From positions 2,108,001 to 2,172,000 of the forward strand of contig NZ_QZMU01000001.1 in NCBI RefSeq assembly GCF_003932505.1: a stretch of 64,000 bases of DNA. Reading direction: 5' to 3'. The translations under genes were made by a program, and so were the position numbers. Of the stretch, positions 54,846-64,000 are shown piece after piece (position 1 is the stretch's first letter; each line of letters begins with the position of its first letter). The notes below the pieces were generated by a model. The model searched no databases. It was not told the origin of the DNA and was given only the letters and a program-made list of their open reading frames with translations. The DNA is from Thiohalobacter thiocyanaticus. Lineage in GTDB: Bacteria > Pseudomonadota > Gammaproteobacteria > Thiohalobacterales > Thiohalobacteraceae.

Positions 54846-54885
54846 TTGATGTGCATCATGGTTGCAAAACCGTGCTGTGAATAGT
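54846..54885 (+). promoter_or_regulatory. Class II FNR/Anr promoter for ompW
   Basis: TTGAT-GTGC-ATCAT (54846-54859) matches the FNR/Anr site TTGAT-N4-ATCAA at all but the last base. A TGTG-AATAGT extended -10 (54876-54885) follows, so the site centre lies about 40 bp before the predicted start near 54892, the class II activation distance. ompW is FNR-controlled in E. coli. Confidence 0.6.
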
Positions 54886-54954
54886 CTGCCTCCCATGCCC
54901 TGATGCACAGGCGCATAACATGTATTTTAAATGTATATTCTAAGGGGATGACTA

Positions 54955-55593
54955 ATGTCCAGGACGTTCAAGACAACGGCACTGACCGCGGCACTGGCCA
55001 TGGCGCTGGGAGCGGGTACGGCAAATGCGCTGGAGCAGGGTGATATCCTGGTCCGCGGCGGTCTCGGTTACATCCAGCCGACCGGTGAGAGCGACCCGAC
55101 CGGCCTGGGGCTGAATGTCGAGGCGGACACGGGTGCCAGCTTCGCCTTCACCCTGACCTACATGGCGACCGACCATATGGGCATCGAACTGCTGGGTGCG
55201 GCACCCTTCGAGCACAACATCGATGTGGCCGAGAACGGCATCAAGGTCGGCGAGACCAAGCACCTGCCGCCGACACTCACGCTCCAGTACTATTTTCAGC
55301 CCAGCGCGAAAGTGCGTCCCTATGTCGGCGTCGGCGTGAACTACACCACCTTCTTCGACGAGGACCTGGAAGCAGGTGTACTGCCCAACAGCAACCTGGA
55401 TCTGGATGATTCCATCGGCCTGGCCCTGCAGGCGGGCGTGGATATCGACCTCAATGATCGCTGGTTCGTGAACGGCTCGGTCTGGTACATGGACATCAAT
55501 ACCGATGCCAGCATCAGCGGCGCCACGAATTCCAACTTCGAGGTTGCCATCGACCCGGTGGTGTTGTTTGCAGGCATCGGCTATCGCTTCTGA
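54955..55593 (+). CDS. ompW: Outer membrane protein OmpW
   Basis: 212 residues. A signal peptide is cleaved near ANALEQGD. The eight-stranded barrel shows GDILVRGGLGYIQP, FAFTLTYMATDHMGIELLGAAPFEH, TKHLPPTLTLQYYF, VRPYVGVGVNYTTFF and the terminal GIGYRF with C-terminal Phe for BAM recognition. OmpW forms a small hydrophobic channel, often induced by low oxygen or iron; the FNR-like promoter agrees. Confidence 0.95.
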   Translation: MSRTFKTTALTAALAMALGAGTANALEQGDILVRGGLGYIQPTGESDPTGLGLNVEADTGASFAFTLTYMATDHMGIELLGAAPFEHNIDVAENGIKVGETKHLPPTLTLQYYFQPSAKVRPYVGVGVNYTTFFDEDLEAGVLPNSNLDLDDSIGLALQAGVDIDLNDRWFVNGSVWYMDINTDASISGATNSNFEVAIDPVVLFAGIGYRF

Positions 55594-55605
55594 TACCGGG
55601 GATTA

Positions 55606-55684
55606 AAAAGGCCGCGGAAGGCGCGGAAAGCAGTCGGGAAATCGCCGTTTTCTGCCTGCAAACTCTGTCCGCCGCGGCTTTTTT
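55606..55684 (+). terminator. Long-stem terminator after ompW
   Basis: AAAAGGCCGCGG near 55607 is the inverse of CCGCGGCTTTTTT at 55672-55684, enclosing about 50 bases. The T-run follows the right arm. Confidence 0.6.
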
Positions 55685-55932
55685 GTATCTACAGTATTAG
55701 AAATTATTTATACCCATATAAATAATAAAAATAATTAAAACTCAATATTTTGTATCCCCTGCCGTTATTGACCCGACAACACACAGTATCTGGTGTTGTG
55801 TTTTTGCGACAGAAAAACAACACTGTGGTTTTTTTGATATAGACTGTTGCACAAGTGCGAAAACTGGGGTAAGTTCACTCCGGATTCAATTCAATCCTTC
55901 GTACCATCTGTAATGGATAAGGGGAAACACCA
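55685..55932 (+). promoter_or_regulatory. AT-rich upstream region of the porin gene
   Basis: 248 bp of high AT content with an inverted repeat CAACAC-N10-GTGTTG (55778-55799) and TTGACC at 55769. No gene. It probably holds the porin promoter and regulator sites; I cannot assign a factor. Confidence 0.45.
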
Positions 55933-56934
55933 ATGGAAAAGAAGCTTCTTTCTACCGCAATCGCCGGCGCCCTCGCTGCTACCATGAGCGTGGCCGCCAA
56001 CGCTGACGTCACCCTGTTCGGTCACCTCGACACCAGCCTGGACTACACCGACGTTTCCGGCGGTGGTGATGACATCAACATGAACTGCACCACCTGCTCC
56101 GTCGGCGTCAAGGGCTCCGAGGACCTGGGCAACGGCCTGAAGGCCATGTTCAAGCTGGACTTCCAGTTCGACATGACCGAGCGCAACCGCGCCTCTGACG
56201 GTACTAACTCCATTACCGATCGTGACCAGTGGCTGGGCCTTGGCGGCGGCTTCGGTTCCGTCAAGTTCGGCACCATCAGCACCGGCTACAAGAGCACCGG
56301 CGCCATGATCGATCCGCTGTACCGCACCGCCCTGCAGGCGCGCGGCTTCGGCATCCAGTCCGGTCTGCACCTGGGTGCCGGCGAGAACGGCCAGGGCCGC
56401 ATGACCAACCATGTGCGTTATGACTCCATGAACATGGGCGGCTTCAAGGCCATCGTCGACTACAGCTTCGATTCCGACGACACTGACGCTGACAATGGCG
56501 ACGACACCTACGCCCTGACCGGCCTGTACGACAACGGCCCGATCCTGGCCTTTGCCTCCTACATCACCAATGACCACGGTGATGAAGACAGCGCCTGGAA
56601 GCTGGGTGGTTCCTATACCATGGGCAGCTTCAAGGTCTTCGGTCAGTACGAGAAGGATGACGGTCTGCTCTCCAGCTTTGCCAAGCCGAACACCGTTGAT
56701 GGCGGTGACGTCTGGCACCTGGGCGGTACCTTCACCATGGGTAACAACATGCTGTACCTGGCCTATGGCGAGGGTGACGACAACAGCAATAACGCCGGTG
56801 AATACGACAGCTGGACCCTGGCTGCGACTCACAGCATGAGCAAGCGCACCATGGTCTACACCGGCTGGAACACCACTGACATGGGCGGCGCTGATGCCGA
56901 CCAGTTCTCGGTGGGTATCAAGCACAAGTTCTAA
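55933..56934 (+). CDS. Gram-negative general porin
   Basis: 333 residues with a signal peptide ending ANADVTLFG. The barrel pattern VTLFGHLDTSLDYTDVSG, SVGVKGSEDLGNGLKAMFKLDFQF and WLGLGGGFGSVKFGTIST is typical of OmpC/Omp32-type trimeric porins; it ends GIKHKF with terminal Phe. Two close cysteines (NCTTCS) in the first loop are unusual for porins. A strong terminator follows. Confidence 0.93.
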   Translation: MEKKLLSTAIAGALAATMSVAANADVTLFGHLDTSLDYTDVSGGGDDINMNCTTCSVGVKGSEDLGNGLKAMFKLDFQFDMTERNRASDGTNSITDRDQWLGLGGGFGSVKFGTISTGYKSTGAMIDPLYRTALQARGFGIQSGLHLGAGENGQGRMTNHVRYDSMNMGGFKAIVDYSFDSDDTDADNGDDTYALTGLYDNGPILAFASYITNDHGDEDSAWKLGGSYTMGSFKVFGQYEKDDGLLSSFAKPNTVDGGDVWHLGGTFTMGNNMLYLAYGEGDDNSNNAGEYDSWTLAATHSMSKRTMVYTGWNTTDMGGADADQFSVGIKHKF

Positions 56935-56964
56935 TAACGGCGCAAGCCGATAGCAGGAACTTGA

Positions 56965-56992
56965 ACGGGGCCCTCGGGCCCCGTTTTTTTTT
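56965..56992 (+). terminator. Rho-independent terminator of the porin gene
   Basis: ACGGGGCCC pairs with GGGCCCCGT around a two-base loop, followed by nine T. 30 bp after the stop codon. Confidence 0.93.
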
Positions 56993-57059
56993 GTGTTAAA
57001 GGAGCGAGGTACCAGGTTCTAGGGCCGAGGTGAAATCGCTTCGGCTTCTTCTGCGTTCT

Positions 57060-57188
57060 GTAGGTCGGGTTGGCCCGAAGGGCGTAACCCGACTCCTGTC
57101 CCCGGCATGTCGGGTTACGCTGCGCTAACCCGGCCTACGCTACTGAAATACTTATAATATTCCGTGATTTCCGTGTATTCCGTGGCGC
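57060..57188. repeat. Family A palindrome followed by a family E word
   Basis: 57060-57136 is a GTAGGTCGGGTT palindrome ending GCTAACCCGGCCTACG. TTCCGTGTATTCCGTGGCGC follows at 57169. Located between the porin terminator and the DUF3683 gene. Confidence 0.8.
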
Positions 57189-57287
57189 ATTGAAGGGTTT
57201 TAACCGCCCCGCCTGAAACCCGCCTCGCCCCTTTGCTACAATAAGCGGCTTCCAATCTTTGCAACTCTCGGATATCCCCTGATACCC

Positions 57288-60200
57288 ATGACCAATGTAC
57301 CCACTCGCATCCGCGAGATCCCCCTACAACTACACCTCCTTCTCCGACCGCGAGATCGTCATCCGCTTTCTCGGCGAGGAGATGTGGGATGTGCTCAACG
57401 CCCTGCGCGGCGAGCGCCAGACCGGGCGCTCGGCACGCATGCTGTTCGAGGTGCTGGGGGACATGTGGGTGGTCTATCGCAACCCCTATATCCAGGACGA
57501 CCTGCTGGACAACCGCCGCCGCTTGGGGCTCGCTGACCCACGCGCTGCATCACCGGCTGGACCAGATCGAGGCGCGCGCCGACGGCAACGACAAGGCCCT
57601 GCGCCTGGCCGGCGCGGCCCGCGAGGCGGTGCGCCGGTTCGAGGCCTGGTTCCCGCGCACCCGAGAGTTGCGCAAGCGCATCCTGCGCCGGCTGGGTCGC
57701 ATCACGCGCCGGGACAATATCGACTTCGGCGGCCTGGCCCGGGTCTCGCACGCCACCGACGCCACCGACTGGCGCGTGGAGATGCCCTTCGTGGTGGTCA
57801 ATCCCGACACCGAAGAGGAGGTCGGCCCCATCATCCAGGCCTGCCTGGAGCTGGGCCTGGCCATCATTCCGCGCGGCGGCGGTACCGGCTATACCGGCAG
57901 CGCCGTGCCGCTGGTCGACGAAGCGGCCGTCATCAACCTGGAGAAGCTCGAGGCCCTGGGCGCGGTCGAGCAGATGGAACTGGCGGGCGTGGAGGGTTCT
58001 GTCGCCACCATCCGCGCCGGTGCCGGCGTGGTGACCAGACGCGTGGCCGAGGCGGCCGAGGCGGCCGGCTTCGTGTTCGCGGTCGACCCCACCTCGCAGG
58101 ACGCCTCCACCATCGGCGGCAATGTCGCCATGAACGCCGGCGGCAAGAAGGCGGTCATGTGGGGCACCACGCTCGACAACCTGGTGTCCTGGCGCATGGT
58201 CACGCCGGATGCGAACTGGATGGAGGTCGAGCGGCTCAATCACAACCTGGGCAAGATCCACGACCAGGAGACGGTCGCATTCCGCATCCGCCGTTTTGCC
58301 GCCGATGGGAAAACCGAAATCGCCGAGCCCGAGCTGCTGGAGATGCCGGGCCGGAGCCTGCGCAAGGAAGGCCTGGGCAAGGACGTGACCGACAAGTTCC
58401 TGGGCGGCCTGCCCGGGGTGCAGAAGGAGGGCTGCGACGGCATCATCACCTCGGCGCGCTTCGTGCTGCACCGCATGCCGGCCCACACCCGCACCCTGTG
58501 CCTGGAGTTCTTCGGCAGTGACCTGCACAAGGCGGTGCCGGCGATCGTCGAGACCAAGGACTACCTGGATGCCCATCCCGATGTGACCCTGTCCGGCCTG
58601 GAACACCTGGATGAGCGCTATGTGAAGGCGGTCAACTACAGCACCAAGGCGCCGCGCCGCGAGCTGCCCAAGATGGTGCTGCTGGTGGATGTCTCCGGTG
58701 ACGATGCCGACCGGGTGGCCGAGGCCGCCTCGCAGGTGGTGCGCATGGCCAACGCCCGTGGCGCCGAGGGCTTCATCGCCACCAGCCCCGAGGCGCGCCG
58801 CCGCTTCTGGGCCGACCGCAGTCGCACCGCGGCCATCGCCGCCCACACCAACGCTTTCAAGATCAACGAGGACGTGGTCATACCGCTGGAGCGCCTGGCC
58901 GAGTACCAGGAAGGCATCGAGCGCATCAACATCGAGTACTCGACCCGCAACAAGCTGCGCATGATCGATGCCGTGCTGGAATATCTCGCCGGCGATCTGG
59001 AGGAACTGCGCGCCGATCCCGACTTCGAGGACAGCGAGGAGAACCGCAAGATCGAGGCCGACAAGAAGGCCGCCGCGCGCGAACATCTGCAGTCCGTGCG
59101 TGAGCGCTGGCTGGCCATCCTGGATCACATGGACGCTTCGGCCGTGGAGCAGGATGCGCTGCTCGATGAAGGTGCCCGCGCCGCGCGCCGTTCCACGGAC
59201 AGCCTGCTCAACCTGCTGCTGCGCCGTGACCTGCGCATCTCCTACCGCAATGAGGTGGCAGCACCCCTGCGCGAGATCTTCGCCGGGCGCGAATGGGATG
59301 CGCTCATGCGCCGGCTGGACGCCATCCACAGCGACATCCGTTCCAGCCGCCTGTTCGTCGCTACCCACATGCACGCCGGCGACGGCAATGTGCACACCAA
59401 CATCCCGGTCAACTCCAATGACTATCAGATGCTGCGCGAGGCGGACCAGATCGTCGACCGGGTGATGCAGCTGGCGCGCGCGCTCAATGGCGTGATCTCC
59501 GGCGAACATGGCATCGGTCTGACCAAGATCCAGTACCTGGAGCCGGAGGCCGTCGAGGCCTTTACCAACTACAAGCGCAGGGTCGACCCCGAGGGCCGCT
59601 TCAATACCGGCAAGCTGCTGGCCGGCTCCGGGCTGGCCAACGCCTATACTCCCTCGCTGCGCCTGGTGCAGCAGGAGGCGCTGCTGCTGGAGGAGAGCGA
59701 GCTGGGCGTGCTCAACGATTCCATCAGCAACTGCCTGCGCTGCGGCAAGTGCAAGCCGGTGTGCAACACCCATGTGCCGCGCGCCAACCTGCTGTACTCG
59801 CCGCGCAACAAGATCCTGGGCACCGGGCTGATCATCGAGGCCTTCCTGTACGAGGAGCAGACCCGGCGCGGCCTGTCGGTGCAGCACTTCGACGAGATGA
59901 ACGACGTCGCCGACCACTGCACCATCTGCCACAAGTGCCTCAGTCCCTGCCCGGTGGACATCGACTTCGGCGATGTCAGCATCACCATGCGCAGCATCCT
60001 GCGCGCCCGCGGCCAGAAGCGCTTCAGCCCGGCCACCTTCGCGGCCATGACCTATCTCAACGTCACTGATCCGCGCACCATCAAGCTGATCCGCAAGCTG
60101 ATGATCGAGTGGGGCTACAAGGGCCAGCGCTGGGCCTACAAGCTGGCGAAGCGCCTGCCCATGATGCAGAGCAAGGCGCCGCCGGCGGCGACCTCCAAGC

Positions 60201-61141
60201 CGATGACGGTGACCGAGCAGGTGATTAACTTCATCCGCAAGCCGATGCCGGACGACATCCCGCATGAGACCATGCGTGCCCAGCTCGGCCTGGAGGACGA
60301 CAAGCTGGTGCCCATCCTGCGCGACCCGGCGAAGGTCGATGACGATTCCGATGCAGTGTTCTACTTCCCCGGCTGTGGCTCGGAACGCCTGTTCAGCCAG
60401 ATCGGCATGGCCACGCTGGCCATGCTCTACGAGGTCGGTGCCCAGGCGGTGCTGCCGCCCGGCTACCTGTGCTGCGGCTATCCGCAGAAGGCCGGCGGCC
60501 AGACCGAGAAGGGCCGCAGGATCACCACCGACAACCGGGTGCTGTTCCACCGCCTGGCCAACACCCTCAACTACATGGACATCAAGACGGTGGTGGTTTC
60601 CTGCGGCACCTGCATGGATCAGCTGATGGAATACCAGTTCGACCAGATCTTCCCCGGCTGCCGGCTGCTCGACATCCACGAGTACCTGATGGAGAAGGGC
60701 ATATCCACGGAAGGCGTGGAGGGCGTGCAGTACCTGTACCACGATCCCTGCCACACCCCGATGAAGAAGCATCAGCCCACCCAGGTGGCGGAGAAGCTGC
60801 TGGGTCAGCAGGTGACCCTGTCCGACCGCTGCTGCGGCGAGGCCGGCACCTTCGCCGTGTCGCGCCCCGACATCGCCACTCAGGTGCGTTTCCGCAAGCA
60901 GGAGGAGATCGAGAAGGGCATCGAGCAGCTCACCGGCGAGACGCGGGTGCGCGACGGCAACGTCAAGATGCTCACCTCCTGCCCCGCCTGCCAGCAGGGC
61001 CTGTCACGCTACGCCGACGACACCGGCATCGAAACCGACTACATCGTCATGGAACTCGCCAACCGCATACTGGGCGAGGGCTGGCAGAAGCGCTTCATTG
61101 ACCAGGTGAAGGAAGGTGGGGTGGAGCGGGTGCTGTTGTGA
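57288..61141 (+). CDS. DUF3683 FAD-linked oxidase/Fe-S oxidoreductase (frame-disrupted)
   Basis: About 1284 residues. Order: DUF3683 ([22 protein letters not shown]), FAD-binding-4 ([14 protein letters not shown]), FAD-oxidase C-terminal ([24 protein letters not shown]), two 4Fe-4S motifs ([25 protein letters not shown]) and a CCG heterodisulfide-type domain (CGYP, CHTP, CCGEAG, CPACQQG). It probably oxidises a 2-hydroxy acid such as lactate or glycolate and passes electrons onward. One extra C in CCCCC (57320-57324) and one extra G in GGGG (57525-57528) split the N-terminus into three frames; the rest is intact. Confidence 0.88.
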
Positions 61142-61144
61142 TTC

Positions 61145-61428
61145 AAGAGCGCCACGGAATACACGGAAGGCACGGAAAAAATTATTGCAATAAACCGAAG
61201 AGGCTTCGTCTGGCTTTAAGTCCGTCATTCCGGCGTAGGCCGGACAAAAGCGCAAAGCGCGTTGAACGCCCAAAGGGCGGCCCGAAGGGCGAGCGCAGCG
61301 TGTAATCCAGAAGCCGCCGTGGTTAATGGATCCCCGCCTGCGCGGGGATGACGGGGAATCTTAACCAGCACTGAGACGTTGCATCGGTTCTGTCCGTGCT
61401 TTCCGTGTATTCCGTGGCGCTCTTAATC
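61145..61428. repeat. Family E pair enclosing a family B element
   Basis: AAGAGCGCCACGGAATACACGG at 61145 and the inverse CCGTGTATTCCGTGGCGCTC at 61405-61424 enclose a CCGTCATTCCGGCG element (61223-61360). A nested composite with no gene. Confidence 0.88.
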
Positions 61429-61430
61429 TC

Positions 61431-61631
61431 TCACTTCCGGAACAGCCAGAACAACAGCGTCAGCACCAGGCTGACGATGATGGAGGTCATGAGCGGGAAA
61501 TAGAACCTGAACCCCTCCCGCTCGACCATGATGTCCCCCGGCAGCCGTCCCAGCCCCAGCCGTGTGAGCAGCGGCCAGAGCAGGCCCAGGACCACCAGCA
61601 CGATACCGATTGTGATGAGCAGGCGTTGCAT
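61431..61631 (-). CDS. DUF2905 family small membrane protein
   Basis: 66 residues, two membrane helices (LLITIGIVLVVLGLLWPLL and LMTSIIVSLVLTLLFWLF) with the conserved loop LGLGRLPGDIMVEREGFRFYFP between them. Function unknown; widely conserved in proteobacteria. Confidence 0.92.
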   Translation of the reverse strand: MQRLLITIGIVLVVLGLLWPLLTRLGLGRLPGDIMVEREGFRFYFPLMTSIIVSLVLTLLFWLFRK

Positions 61632-61648
61632 TTCGGTTTTTCAGGTCA

Positions 61649-61868
61649 AGAGCGCCACGGAATACACGGAAAGCACGGAAAATATTATTGCAAGGAACCG
61701 AAGGGGCTTCGTCTGACCTTAAGTCCGTCATCCCCACGCAGACGGGGATCCACATACCGCAGTGGTTATTGGGCCCGCGCCTGCGCGGGGGATGACGGCG
61801 AATCTTAACCGGCAACCATATATGGCATCAGCTCTGTCCGTGCTTTCCGTGTATTCCGTGGCGCTCTT
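61649..61868. repeat. Family E pair enclosing a family B element
   Basis: AAGAGCGCCACGGAATACACGG at 61649 and its inverse at 61845-61866 enclose a CCGTCATCCCCACGC palindrome (61725-61800). Nearly the same composite as at 61145. Confidence 0.88.
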
Positions 61869-61873
61869 GATCT

Positions 61874-62539
61874 TTACTCGCCGCCACCGAGCTTGTGCAC
61901 GCCATCGGCAGTGCCCAGCAGCAGCACGTCCGCCGGGCGCAGGGCGAAGATGCCGACCGTGACCACGCCGGCGAGGTTGTTGATCTGGGCCTCCAGTTTG
62001 GCCGGCTCCATGATCTGCAGATCGTGCACGTCCAGGATGACGTTGCCATTGTCGGTGGTGAAACCGGCGCGCAGCTCCGGACGGCCGCCCAGCTTGGACA
62101 GTTCGCGGGCGACATAGCTGCGGGCCATGGGGATGACCTCGACCGGGAGCGGAAAGTTGCCGAGCACGTCGACCAGCTTGGAGCCGTCGGCGATGCAGAC
62201 GAACTTCTTCGCCACCGCGGCGACGATCTTCTCCCGGGTGAGCGCACCACCGCCGCCCTTGATCAGGTGCAGGTGCCTGGTGGCCTCGTCGGCGCCGTCG
62301 ATGTAGACCGAGACCTCGTCGACGTCGTTCAGCTCGTAGACCGGGATGCCGTGGCCCTTGAGGCGCTCGGTGCTGGCCACGGAACTGGCCACCGTGCCCT
62401 CGATCCTGCCCTTGATCTTCGCCAGCTCGTCGATGAACAGGTTGGCGGTCGAGCCGGTGCCGATGCCGATGACCGTGCCGGGCACGACGTATTCGATGGC
62501 GGCCTCGGCGACCTTTTGTTTGAGTTCGTCCTGGTTCAT
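61874..62539 (-). CDS. rpiA: Ribose-5-phosphate isomerase A
   Basis: Interconverts ribose 5-phosphate and ribulose 5-phosphate; complements rpe upstream in the pathway. 221 residues: [50 protein letters not shown] (catalytic region) and [13 protein letters not shown] end region. ATG 62539 follows AGGAGTGGGAC. Divergent from ilvA. Confidence 0.97.
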   Translation of the reverse strand: MNQDELKQKVAEAAIEYVVPGTVIGIGTGSTANLFIDELAKIKGRIEGTVASSVASTERLKGHGIPVYELNDVDEVSVYIDGADEATRHLHLIKGGGGALTREKIVAAVAKKFVCIADGSKLVDVLGNFPLPVEVIPMARSYVARELSKLGGRPELRAGFTTDNGNVILDVHDLQIMEPAKLEAQINNLAGVVTVGIFALRPADVLLLGTADGVHKLGGGE

Positions 62540-62609
62540 GTCCCACTCCTGATGTGGCAATCCCTGAATCTTAACCCGGCAGAGGGTTGAAACAAAAGTC
62601 AAAATCCAG

Positions 62610-62791
62610 AGCGCCACGGAATACACGGAAAGCACGGACAAAAATAATGTAGTCGTAGGTCGGGTTAGCCCGCAGGGCGTAACCCGACGCTCTCCGTTGA
62701 CCCTGTCGGGTTGCTCTGCGGCTGACTCATTCTGCTAAGGTTGATGGCATGAATTATTCCGTGTTTTCCGTGTATTCCGTGGCGCTCTTAT
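62610..62791. repeat. Family E pair enclosing a family A palindrome
   Basis: AGAGCGCCACGGAATACACGG at 62610 and TCCGTGTATTCCGTGGCGCTCT at 62768 flank a GTAGGTCGGGTTAGCC repeat (62654-62717). It occupies the rpiA-ilvA divergent promoter region. Confidence 0.88.
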
Positions 62792-62815
62792 TATGTTATC
62801 TGCTATCGTAGCGCC

Positions 62816-64000
62816 ATGCCGGAACGCACCCTCAAGCTGATTCTCAACGCCCGCGTCTACGACGTGGCGCGCGAGACCCCGCTCGACCCGGCGCCACGGC
62901 TGTCACGGCGGCTGGGCAACCGGGTCTGGATGAAGCGGGAGGACCTGCAGCCGGTGTTCTCCTTCAAGCTGCGCGGGGCCTACAACCGCATCGCCCATCT
63001 CGACGATGAAGCCTGCGCCAAGGGGGTGATCGCGGCCTCGGCCGGCAATCATGCCCAGGGCGTGGCGCTGGGGGCGCAGCACCGGGGTATCAAGGCCCTG
63101 ATCGTGATGCCCCGGACCACGCCCCAGATCAAGGTCGATGCGGTGCGCAGCTTCGGGGCGAAGATCGTGCTGCACGGCGACAGCTATGACGAGGCCTATA
63201 CCCACGCCATGGAACTGGTGGAGAAGCAGGGCCTGACCTTCATTCATCCCTTCGATGACCCACTGGTGATCGCCGGCCAGGGCACAGTGGGCATGGAGAT
63301 CCTGCGCCAGTTCTCGGGCGATCCGGACGTGGTGTTCGTCCCGGTCGGCGGCGGCGGGCTCATTGCCGGCATTGCTGCCTATATCAAGACCCTGCGCCCG
63401 CATATCCGTATCGTCGGGGTGGAGCCGGAAGAGGCCCCGAGCCTGTACACGGCCATGCAGCGCCAGCGCCGGGTCACCCTCAAGCAGGTCGGTATCTTCG
63501 CCGACGGCGCGGCCGTGCGTACCGTCGGCAAGGAGCCCTTCCGCATTGCCCGCAAGCTGGTCGACGAGGTCATCCTGGTCAGCACCGACGAGATCTGCGC
63601 GGCCATCAAGGACATCTACGACGACACCCGCTCCATCGTCGAGCCCGCCGGCGCCCTGTCGGTGGCCGGGATGAAGCGTTATGTCGAGGCCAATGGCACC
63701 ACGGACCAGGACCTGGTCACCATCAGCAGCGGGGCCAACATCAATTTCGACCGCCTGCGCCACGTGGCCGAGCGGGCCGAACTGGGCGAACGCCGCGAGG
63801 CGCTGCTGGCCGTGACCATCCCCGAGCGGCCCGGCAGCTTCCGCGCCTTCTGCAAGGCCATCGGCCAGCGCAGCATCACCGAGTTCAACTACCGTTATTC
63901 CGATGCCGCTGAAGCGCACGTCTTCGCCGGGGTGGAGATGACCGGCGGCGAGGAGGAGCGCCGGGAACTGGTCGAACGGCTGCAGGCCGAGGGCTACCCG
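62816..64000 (+). CDS. ilvA: Threonine dehydratase, biosynthetic (3' end cut by window)
   Basis: PLP enzyme converting threonine to 2-oxobutanoate, the first step to isoleucine. 395 codons are present. The PLP lysine is in VFSFKLRGAYNRI, the glycine loop in PVGGGGLIAGIAAY, and SAGNHAQGVALGA follows the fold. The start of the first ACT-like regulatory domain is seen from about residue 325 (ALLAVTIPERPGSFRAFCKAIG); the second is beyond the window. Divergent from rpiA, as in many gammaproteobacteria. Confidence 0.96.
   Translation, partial: MPERTLKLILNARVYDVARETPLDPAPRLSRRLGNRVWMKREDLQPVFSFKLRGAYNRIAHLDDEACAKGVIAASAGNHAQGVALGAQHRGIKALIVMPRTTPQIKVDAVRSFGAKIVLHGDSYDEAYTHAMELVEKQGLTFIHPFDDPLVIAGQGTVGMEILRQFSGDPDVVFVPVGGGGLIAGIAAYIKTLRPHIRIVGVEPEEAPSLYTAMQRQRRVTLKQVGIFADGAAVRTVGKEPFRIARKLVDEVILVSTDEICAAIKDIYDDTRSIVEPAGALSVAGMKRYVEANGTTDQDLVTISSGANINFDRLRHVAERAELGERREALLAVTIPERPGSFRAFCKAIGQRSITEFNYRYSDAAEAHVFAGVEMTGGEEERRELVERLQAEGYP

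Noticed and set aside
55778..55799. CAACAC-N10-GTGTTG before the porin gene as a NrdR box
   Set aside because: The centre does not match the TAT-rich core and the spacing is wrong; kept only as an unassigned inverted repeat.

Overview
This window looks like a chromosome segment of a GC-rich gammaproteobacterium, probably a Chromatiales/Ectothiorhodospiraceae-type environmental lineage. The evidence is the gene order rpe-gph-trpE-trpG-trpD-trpC-vfr-osmC-speD-coq7, the pair rplM-rpsI, rpiA divergent from ilvA, a split B12-dependent class II ribonucleotide reductase (NrdJa/NrdJb), and several families of intergenic palindromic repeats. No rRNA operon is present and the species cannot be named from the sequence.

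Layout. 1-5127: cbpA and a small heat-shock gene on the minus strand, then nrdJa-nrdJb behind NrdR boxes. 5159-27664: one complete, visibly AT-richer Tn7-like transposon. It has TGTGGG/CCCACA termini, repeated TnsB-type sites at both ends, and a perfect 5-bp target duplication (CCCGG at 5154-5158 and 27665-27669). Its left end lies about 30 bp downstream of the nrdJb stop codon, the same geometry Tn7 has at glmS. 27692-64000: ordinary host chromosome. This holds secretion (gspAB), DNA architecture (HU), a giant cNMP-binding/rhodanese/coiled-coil protein, endonuclease V, djlA, pentose phosphate and tryptophan genes, a Crp/Vfr regulator, speD, coq7, ribosomal proteins, tRNA-Gln, outer membrane proteins, a DUF3683 FAD/Fe-S oxidoreductase, rpiA and ilvA.

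Cargo of the transposon. Next to the left end is a four-gene type II CBASS anti-phage operon (capV phospholipase, dncV-like CD-NTase, cap2 E1/E2, cap3 JAMM protease). It runs directly into a two-gene unit: a protein with a degenerate DisA-N (diadenylate-cyclase-like) fold, and Cap15, a second membrane effector normally paired with CD-NTases. Then come three plus-strand genes (a frame-disrupted unknown, an AbiGi/DUF2971-like protein, a DUF4145 protein), each followed by an attC-like imperfect palindrome. After that are a decayed IS3 element, two PEP-CTERM proteins (one an ice-binding-type DUF3494 protein), a 109-bp tandem repeat, an IS remnant and a decayed group II intron. The transposition genes tnsA-tnsB-tnsC-tniQ and two small DNA-binding/antitoxin-like genes occupy the right third. 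The large TniQ/TnsD-like protein is the likely reader of the nrdJb attachment site.

Data quality. Several otherwise well-conserved genes (nrdJa, nrdJb, dncV, the DUF3683 gene, the unknown at 11196) are broken by single-base changes, nearly all in homopolymer runs. This pattern points to base-calling errors more than to real pseudogenes, and I annotate the genes across the breaks.
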